Positions 1 through 3,779 of a stretch of DNA of 5,222 nucleotides are shown here, one piece after another; within the stretch, counting starts at the first letter, position 1; every line of letters begins with the position of its first letter. Source of the DNA: Planctomycetota bacterium (GTDB lineage: Bacteria > Planctomycetota > Planctomycetia > Isosphaerales > Isosphaeraceae). A program made the position numbers and the translations under genes. The notes beneath the pieces were generated by a model that was not told the origin of the DNA, did no database searches, and saw only the letters and a program-made list of their open reading frames with translations. Location: assembly GCA_021778575.1 (NCBI GenBank), contig JAJYCH010000400.1, positions 1-5,222 on the forward strand. Direction: 5' to 3'.

Positions 1-179
1 TCCCCGATTACGCGATGCCCGGGCTGACCTGGTCGAAATCGCTGGCGACGGCGGCGGCGGGGTTGGTCGGCACGCTGGTGGTCTTCGGCGTGGGGTTGGG
101 ACTGGCCCGGTCGGTCGACCTCGGTAAGTCGAAGGGGGCCGGGCTCGACCTCGACTGGAACGACCTCGATGCGGTTTGA
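1..179 (+). CDS. C-terminal end of CbiM/CbiN-type metal ECF transporter subunit (PDGLE-like domain), 5' partial
   Basis: The frame beginning at base 3 is open and ends with TGA at 177-179, giving the last 58 residues of a protein that starts before the window. The visible part opens with PDYAMPGL. It then has one hydrophobic segment (SLATAAAGLVGTLVVFGVGL, a likely transmembrane helix), the LAR boundary and a short acidic tail ending in DLDAV. The pattern PDY-x-x-PGL, then S-L-A, G-L-V-G-T and VFGVG is that of the PDGLE/CbiN-like domain, which is found either fused to the C-terminus of the substrate-capture protein CbiM or as a separate small subunit. In this family the M/N components give the Co2+/Ni2+ ECF transporter its metal specificity. 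The stop overlaps the next gene's start by 11 bases, which supports an operon with cbiQ and cbiO. Fused or separate form cannot be decided because the start is missing, and cobalt versus nickel cannot be decided from this tail. Confidence 0.75.
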   Translation, partial: PDYAMPGLTWSKSLATAAAGLVGTLVVFGVGLGLARSVDLGKSKGAGLDLDWNDLDAV

Positions 180-837
180 GAGCCTGGAGCGCCACAGCGA
201 GGCGGGCGACGGCCCGCTCCACCGGCTCGGAGCCCGGCTCAAGCTGGTGGCGACGGTCGGCTTCGTCGTCGGGGTGGTGGCCACGCCTCCGGGAGCCTGG
301 CGGGTCCTGGCGGGGGAAGGGTTGTTCCTGGCCCTGATGATCGGCCTGTCGGGCGTCCCGCCGCGCGAGCTGTTCCGCCGCTGGCTGGGATTCCTGGTCC
401 TGGTCGGGTTCCTGGCCGCGCTGGTCGCGCCGGGGCACCCTGAGCGCGAGCGGTTGGGGGTCGTCGCGGTCGCCCTGGCGATCCTGGCCAAGAATAGCCT
501 GGCCTTCCTGGCGATGATGGTTCTGGTCCACGTCACGCCGTTCCGGGTCTTGCTGGCGGCGATGGGACGGCTGGGGATGCCCCGGCTGATGGTCTCGACG
601 CTCCTGTTCATGGAGCGGCAGATCCATATTCTGGGAGATGAGCTGGGGCGAATGGTTCAGGCCCGGCGGTCGCGGAGCTTTCACCGGTCAGGGCGGCTCG
701 ATTACGGCCTGTTGACCGGCCTGATCGGCATGTTGTTCCTGAGATCGTTCGAGCGGGGCGAGCGCGTCCACGCCGCGATGCTCGCGCGAGGGTGGGACGG
801 CACGGCGCGAACCCTGGAAGGGCTCGACGACCGATGA
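169..837 (+). CDS. cbiQ: Energy-coupling factor T component CbiQ of cobalt/nickel transporter
   Basis: This 222-residue protein is the transmembrane coupling subunit that links the ATPase CbiO to the metal-capture subunit. Its N-terminus has the usual family wording (LHRLGARLKL at residues 18-27). Hydrophobic segments follow at about 26-43, 50-62, 72-87, 96-121 and 180-192. The two short cytoplasmic Ala-Arg motifs that contact the ATPase pair are visible: AR(R) at 165-167 inside VQARRSRSF, and ARG at 206-208 inside LARGWDG. The Arg-Gly-(Tyr/Trp)-Asp-Gly form of the second motif is typical of CbiQ. The length fits the family. ATG at 169 lies within the upstream gene, 11 bases before its stop, and has no obvious ribosome site of its own, so translation is probably coupled. 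The gene's own stop overlaps the cbiO start as ATGA. The family assignment is strong; the transported metal (Co2+ or Ni2+) is inferred from the neighbours. Confidence 0.92.
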   Translation: MRFESLERHSEAGDGPLHRLGARLKLVATVGFVVGVVATPPGAWRVLAGEGLFLALMIGLSGVPPRELFRRWLGFLVLVGFLAALVAPGHPERERLGVVAVALAILAKNSLAFLAMMVLVHVTPFRVLLAAMGRLGMPRLMVSTLLFMERQIHILGDELGRMVQARRSRSFHRSGRLDYGLLTGLIGMLFLRSFERGERVHAAMLARGWDGTARTLEGLDDR

Positions 838-1661
838 CCACCCACGCCGACGAACGGGTTCCGGCCGTCCTGGTCCGAGGGCTCCGCTACCGCTATCCCG
901 ACGGTCGCCCCGCGCTGAATGGCGTCGATCTGAGCATCATGCCCGGCGAATCGATCGCCCTGGTCGGCCCCAATGGCGCGGGCAAAAGTACGCTCTTGCT
1001 GCACCTCAACGGCATCCTGCCCGGAACCGGCAAGAACGCCCAGGCGTTGCACACCCACGGCGCGGACGGCTTGAGCCGGCCCAGCAACCCGGCCGAGCCG
1101 AACCTCTGGATCGATGGAATCGAGGTCAACGCCCGAAATGCCCCCGAAGTCCGCCGCCGGGTCGGTCTGCTGTTCCAGGACCCCGACGACCAACTTTTCA
1201 GCACGTCGGTGATCGAGGATGTCGCGTTCGGCCCGCTCAACCTGGGCAAGAAGAAGTCGGAGGCCCGGCGGATCGCGCTGGAGTGCCTGGCCCGGGTCGA
1301 CCTGGTCGATGCCGCCGACCGGCCGCCGCATCACCTGAGCTTCGGCGAGCGCAAGCGCGTCTGCCTGGCCGGAGTCCTGGCGTGCGACCCGTCGGTCCTG
1401 GTCCTCGACGAACCTTCGGCGAACCTCGACCCCCGAGGCCGCCGACGCTTCATCGGCCTGATCCGGTCGCTTCCGGCGACCAAGCTGATCGCCACCCACG
1501 ACCTCGAAATGGCGCTCGAACTCTGCCCCCGGACGATCCTGCTCGACCACGGCCGGGTCGTCACCAGCGGCCCGACCGTCGAAGTTCTCGGCAACCCCGA
1601 ACTCCTCGAAACCCACGGGCTGGAGATGCCGCTGAGCCTGAGCATCGGTCGAAGGGACTGA
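834..1661 (+). CDS. cbiO: Energy-coupling factor ATP-binding protein CbiO of cobalt/nickel transporter
   Basis: This 275-residue ABC ATPase powers the CbiMNQO metal importer from the cytoplasmic side. All nucleotide-binding motifs are visible: Walker A GPNGAGKST at 45-53, Q-loop with Q115 in LFQDPDDQLF, signature LSFGE at 168-172 (a variant of LSGGQ), Walker B VLVLDEP at 188-194, D-loop SANLD at 195-199 and the switch histidine H222 in THD. The FQDPDDQLF wording is characteristic of ECF/CbiO ATPases. The start at 834 is chosen because its ATG overlaps the cbiQ stop as ATGA and gives a normal N-terminus; an in-frame ATG at 792 would add 14 arginine- and glycine-rich residues and a 46-base overlap. 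One oddity is that the stretch between Walker A and the strand LWIDG (about residues 63-92, with HTH and several prolines) is roughly 20 residues longer than in common CbiO proteins. It is the last gene of the transporter operon; a strong hairpin follows 29 bases after the stop. Confidence 0.94.
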   Translation: MTTHADERVPAVLVRGLRYRYPDGRPALNGVDLSIMPGESIALVGPNGAGKSTLLLHLNGILPGTGKNAQALHTHGADGLSRPSNPAEPNLWIDGIEVNARNAPEVRRRVGLLFQDPDDQLFSTSVIEDVAFGPLNLGKKKSEARRIALECLARVDLVDAADRPPHHLSFGERKRVCLAGVLACDPSVLVLDEPSANLDPRGRRRFIGLIRSLPATKLIATHDLEMALELCPRTILLDHGRVVTSGPTVEVLGNPELLETHGLEMPLSLSIGRRD

Positions 1662-1690
1662 TTCCTCTCGCTGGTGCCACTCAAACAAGA

Positions 1691-1742
1691 GTTGATCCCG
1701 GTAGGGTGTCGTCGAGTTTCACGAAGACGCACCGGGATCGAC
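1691..1742 (+). terminator. Large hairpin after cbiO, candidate terminator or mRNA-stabilising structure
   Basis: An outer 12-bp stem pairs 1691-1702 (GTTGATCCCGGT) with 1731-1742 (ACCGGGATCGAC), perfect except for one G-U pair. After a 3-base bulge (1703-1705), an inner stem pairs 1706-1714 with 1722-1730 (one G-U, one mismatch) around a 7-base loop. It starts 29 bases after the cbiO stop, where an operon end is expected. No T-run follows, so it is not a classic intrinsic terminator. It could instead stop 3' exonucleases or work with Rho. Confidence 0.5.
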
Positions 1743-1770
1743 GTCTTGCATGACGCATTTCCAGTAATCC

Positions 1771-1870
1771 GTAGCGCGGCGGAGCCGCAACAATCCCAAA
1801 TGCAGGGTGGTGCCGAGCCTCAAGCGAGGCCCACCATCGCTTTTGGACGGATGCGGCCTGGCCTCGCTAC
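1771..1870. repeat. About 100-bp palindromic, repeat-like element
   Basis: The ends are inverted: GTAGCG at 1771-1776 and CGCTAC at 1865-1870. Inside are a perfect small hairpin GCGGC-GGA-GCCGC (about 1778-1790) and a second hairpin with GGTGG (1806-1810) pairing CCACC (1831-1835) around GCCTC-AAGC-GAGGC (1817-1830). The core reads AGGGTGG...GAGGCCCACC. This resembles the short interspersed hairpin repeats (AGGGTGGG...CCCACC type) that I recall as scattered between genes in planctomycetes and other bacteria. Only one copy is in this window, so repeat status is inferred from structure and resemblance. It has no coding capacity; it may be a degenerate REP/MITE-like sequence. Confidence 0.4.
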
Positions 1871-1962
1871 AACAAATTCTGATCCGAGAGGTTCCCAGGC
1901 AATCTCGGCTCACGACCGCACTCCATCGAATCCACCCTTTTCATCCGCACAACGATCTGTTA

Positions 1963-1980
1963 CTCTGATCACTCGTCTGA
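1963..1980 (+). promoter_or_regulatory. Split motif copy A, upstream of the membrane protein gene
   Basis: CTCTGATCA (1963-1971) is followed directly by CTCGTCTGA (1972-1980). The same two 9-mers occur at 3668-3688 upstream of the peptidase gene, separated there by three bases. The copy ends 33 bases before the chosen start of the membrane gene and contains TCTGA twice, 12 bases apart, plus the palindrome TGATCA. Its right end forms the left arm of the small hairpin at 1976-1991. It could be a regulator-binding site or promoter element; no known consensus was matched. Confidence 0.4.
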
Positions 1981-2002
1981 CAAAAGTCAGAGATGGTCGT
2001 CG

Positions 2003-2010
2003 AGAGGTGG
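2003..2010 (+). promoter_or_regulatory. Ribosome binding site that selects the start at 2014
   Basis: AGAGGTGG contains GAGG at 2004-2007, six bases before ATG 2014. The in-frame upstream ATG at 1993 has only the hairpin arm GTCAGA before it and no Shine-Dalgarno match. This favours 2014 as the start of the membrane protein gene. Confidence 0.55.
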
Positions 2011-2013
2011 GCG

Positions 2014-3414
2014 ATGAGCGGCGCAACCGGGGCTCGGATGCAGGTCAGGCTCGGGGACCTAATGGGTCTGGTGATCGGCTCGGCGTTTGTTTTCGACGTG
2101 GTCCGGCGCTCGATGGCGGGCTGGCAGGGGGGGCTTCCCGACCGTTCGGAGGTCTTGAGCCTGATCGTCCTCAGCCTGGCGGTGGCGACCGGCTTGATCT
2201 TGCTGGGGCAGGGGGTCCGCCGCTGGCGGGATCGAGGTCGGACAGGCTGGGTCGGGTCGGCTCTCTGGCGGTTCCTGGCCCTGGGCGGATTGGGGTGGAT
2301 GATATTCGAAGTTGTCTCGACCGTCGTTCACCCGAACGATCCCTGGGCGACGATGGCCGCCACCTGGGCGAAGTCCATGAGACTCGACGTCATCCCTCTG
2401 ATCACGATGCTGGCGATCGTGGGCTTGCTCCTGGCTCTGGCTCCGGTCGGACCCCGGCGGCGCGATCCCCGGTTGCAGCCGGGTTGGAGTTCGCGGTTGT
2501 CGGTGGTCGTCGGAGCCGTGGTTGCTGCGGTGTACGTCGGGCTCAGTAACGGGAACTTTCCGTATCTGGTGCTGCTCGCGCTCGAAGCGGTCCGGCTGGC
2601 GCTCCGACGGGCGCCGCTGGTCCCCCGACCGGTCCTGTTTGATCGGCTCGACCTGGCATGTCTGGAAGCGTTGCCGGGGTTGGTGGGCTGCTTGCTGACG
2701 GCGCTCTGGATTGACGACGACCTGCGGGCGGCGGAAAGCGATCCGCTGGCCGCGCGGACTCCTCGGTCGTGGCTTGGCCTGATGGGACGGATCGCGACGG
2801 TCTTGCTGGCGGTGATCGGCGCATGGTTCGTGGTCGCGCGGGCGATCCCCGAGCTGAGCCCGATGGTCGCCGAGGGGATCGCGACGATCTTCGATCGCTC
2901 GACCCTGATAACGATCGCGCTGGGGTCGGCGGGACTGGCGGCGGGGATCTCGGCCAGGTCGGCCTCGCGTCTGGTCGATCCGACCGACCTTGCCGAGTCC
3001 CAGATCAGCAATCCCTGGTCTCGGTGGGTTCTCGGCGGGATCGTTGGCGTCGGCAGCTTGATGATCGTGGCGGCGATGGTGCTCCGATTCTGGAAGGATG
3101 ATGACGAGTACTGGTTTCTCATGATGCGACTGGAAGCTGTCTGGACCTTCGCTGCTCCCCTGATCAATCAACCAGGCATGCTGGTGATCGGAATCCTCGG
3201 GCTCTGGTCGGGCTATCGGCTGATCCGGATCGTCGTGGGGAAAGGATGGGAACCGGCCTCGGCGCTCGACCTGGTGGGCGGCAACCGGCTGGTATTGGGC
3301 CGGTTTCTCGGCTGGTGGATCGGACTGACGAGCTTGATCCTGGCCAGCTTGCCGGTGCTGGCCGTTGTCAGTGTCGACGTTGCGCATCATGTCATCGCGT
3401 GGTTGACAACCTGA
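2014..3414 (+). CDS. Polytopic membrane protein of unknown function
   Basis: The function is not recognised. The 466-residue protein is strongly hydrophobic, with about 11-12 likely membrane segments near residues 13-30, 46-66, 82-104, 126-145, 162-178, 181-198, 215-232, 257-276, 296-313, 337-357, 375-400 and 433-456. It opens with VRLGDLMGLVIG, a membrane start I recall in many planctomycete hypothetical proteins. There is no signal peptide beyond the first helix, no recognisable catalytic motif and no ATP-binding site. Polar loops include RRWRDRGR (69-76), an Arg/Pro-rich loop (147-160), WIDDDLRAAESD (232-243) and WKDDDEYW (360-367). ATG 2014 is preferred because a good ribosome site precedes it; ATG 1993 would add seven residues (MVVERWA). 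The gene stands alone between two structured intergenic regions, 352 bases after cbiO, so it is probably not in the transporter operon. Sustained hydrophobic segments across the whole frame support real coding. A transporter or membrane scaffold is possible but unproven. Confidence 0.82.
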   Translation: MSGATGARMQVRLGDLMGLVIGSAFVFDVVRRSMAGWQGGLPDRSEVLSLIVLSLAVATGLILLGQGVRRWRDRGRTGWVGSALWRFLALGGLGWMIFEVVSTVVHPNDPWATMAATWAKSMRLDVIPLITMLAIVGLLLALAPVGPRRRDPRLQPGWSSRLSVVVGAVVAAVYVGLSNGNFPYLVLLALEAVRLALRRAPLVPRPVLFDRLDLACLEALPGLVGCLLTALWIDDDLRAAESDPLAARTPRSWLGLMGRIATVLLAVIGAWFVVARAIPELSPMVAEGIATIFDRSTLITIALGSAGLAAGISARSASRLVDPTDLAESQISNPWSRWVLGGIVGVGSLMIVAAMVLRFWKDDDEYWFLMMRLEAVWTFAAPLINQPGMLVIGILGLWSGYRLIRIVVGKGWEPASALDLVGGNRLVLGRFLGWWIGLTSLILASLPVLAVVSVDVAHHVIAWLTT

Positions 3415-3449
3415 TGTCACGGAACCGACCACTTCATCTGGACCAGGGT

Positions 3450-3473
3450 TTTCGCGGAAATTCGGCCGCGAAA
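3450..3473 (+). terminator. Hairpin after the membrane protein gene, candidate terminator
   Basis: A perfect 8-bp stem pairs TTTCGCGG (3450-3457) with CCGCGAAA (3466-3473) around an 8-base loop. It lies 35 bases after the stop of the membrane gene. A run of T residues is not immediately adjacent (TCGGTCAATCAATCGTTT follows), so intrinsic termination is plausible but not certain. Confidence 0.4.
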
Positions 3474-3667
3474 TCGGTCAATCAATCGTTTCTGTCTGAT
3501 AATTTCCCATCAAAATTGCGTGGCTCTATTGAAATTTGTCCCCAGTCGACGCGATATTGAATATTCCATGGCATAATCTAGGACGACTTTGATCGATATT
3601 CCGCACGTTTCCCGTGTCCGGTAATTTCGCGTCTCTAATTCCCCCCGGTCGTCCGTCGGGTTGATGC

Positions 3668-3688
3668 CTCTGATCATTACTCGTCTGA
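3668..3688 (+). promoter_or_regulatory. Split motif copy B, upstream of the peptidase gene
   Basis: CTCTGATCA (3668-3676), then TTA, then CTCGTCTGA (3680-3688): the same two 9-mers as at 1963-1980. TCTGAT occurs twice (3669-3674 and 3684-3689), 15 bases apart. A further TCTGAT lies at 3495-3500. The copy ends 91 bases before the peptidase start. Direct TCTGA repeats are the sort of layout used by dimeric regulators, but this is inference. Confidence 0.4.
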
Positions 3689-3779
3689 TATTCGTCTCGT
3701 CGTTCGCACACTTCTTCAAATACTACGTGATTTAACGACCCAGCCCCCTTTCCCCAGGGGTTGGATGGAGTTTGCACCT

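Larger units (their letters stand above)
1662..2013. other. Intergenic region between cbiO and the membrane protein gene
   Basis: No convincing gene lies in these 352 bases. They hold, in order, the post-cbiO hairpin (1691-1742), a repeat-like element (1771-1870), a small hairpin at 1884-1908 (CCGAGA/TCTCGG, 13-base loop), the split motif at 1963-1980, and a 6-bp hairpin TCTGAC-AAAA-GTCAGA at 1976-1991. A forward open frame crosses much of the region, but it runs out of frame into the membrane gene and its translation resembles no protein. The structure-rich content suggests termination of one transcript and initiation of another here. No tRNA or riboswitch was recognised. Confidence 0.6.
3415..3779. 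other. Lower-GC intergenic region before the peptidase gene
   Basis: These 365 bases are visibly richer in A and T than the flanking genes and contain no convincing gene. Short frames on the minus strand give peptides with no recognisable features. Contents are the hairpin at 3450-3473, the palindrome GAATATTC (3559-3566) and split-motif copy B (3668-3688). A weak sigma70-like pair, TTGAAA (3529-3534) and GATATT (3553-3558) 18 bases apart, would imply a leader of about 200 bases for the peptidase mRNA. The promoter match is poor (4 of 6 at the -10) and should be taken only as a candidate. Confidence 0.5.

Noticed and set aside
702..1688. Long open frame on the minus strand (328 codons) opposite cbiQ/cbiO
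   Set aside because: It mirrors the codon pattern of the high-GC cbiO gene. Its translation is charged, Asp/Gln/Arg-rich and matches no protein, while the + strand encodes complete ABC ATPase motifs.
1771..1870. CRISPR array or tandem repeat
   Set aside because: The element is a single palindromic unit with no regularly spaced identical repeats.
1662..2013. Possible cobalamin or metal riboswitch near the metal transporter genes
   Set aside because: The region lies downstream of the operon, and no B12-box or NiCo-type conserved core could be recognised. The leader of the operon is outside the window.
1674..2549. Forward open frame (291 codons) across the intergenic region into the membrane gene
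   Set aside because: It spans the hairpin and repeat-like element and then overlaps the membrane gene out of frame. The product is Gly/Arg-rich without recognisable features.
2059..3432. Long open frame on the minus strand (457 codons) opposite the membrane protein gene
   Set aside because: The length is striking, but the product is an improbable Arg/Gln/Asp/His/Pro-rich chain, as expected for the antisense of a Leu/Val/Ala/Gly-rich membrane protein in high-GC DNA. The + strand frame shows coherent membrane helices and a ribosome site.
3557..3577. TTGAAT and CATAAT as a possible promoter
   Set aside because: The boxes are only 9 bases apart, too close for a sigma70 promoter.
3510..3777. Small minus-strand frames (69 and 83 codons) in the intergenic region before the peptidase
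   Set aside because: There is no hydrophobic segment, motif or convincing ribosome site, and the composition fits random translation of non-coding DNA.
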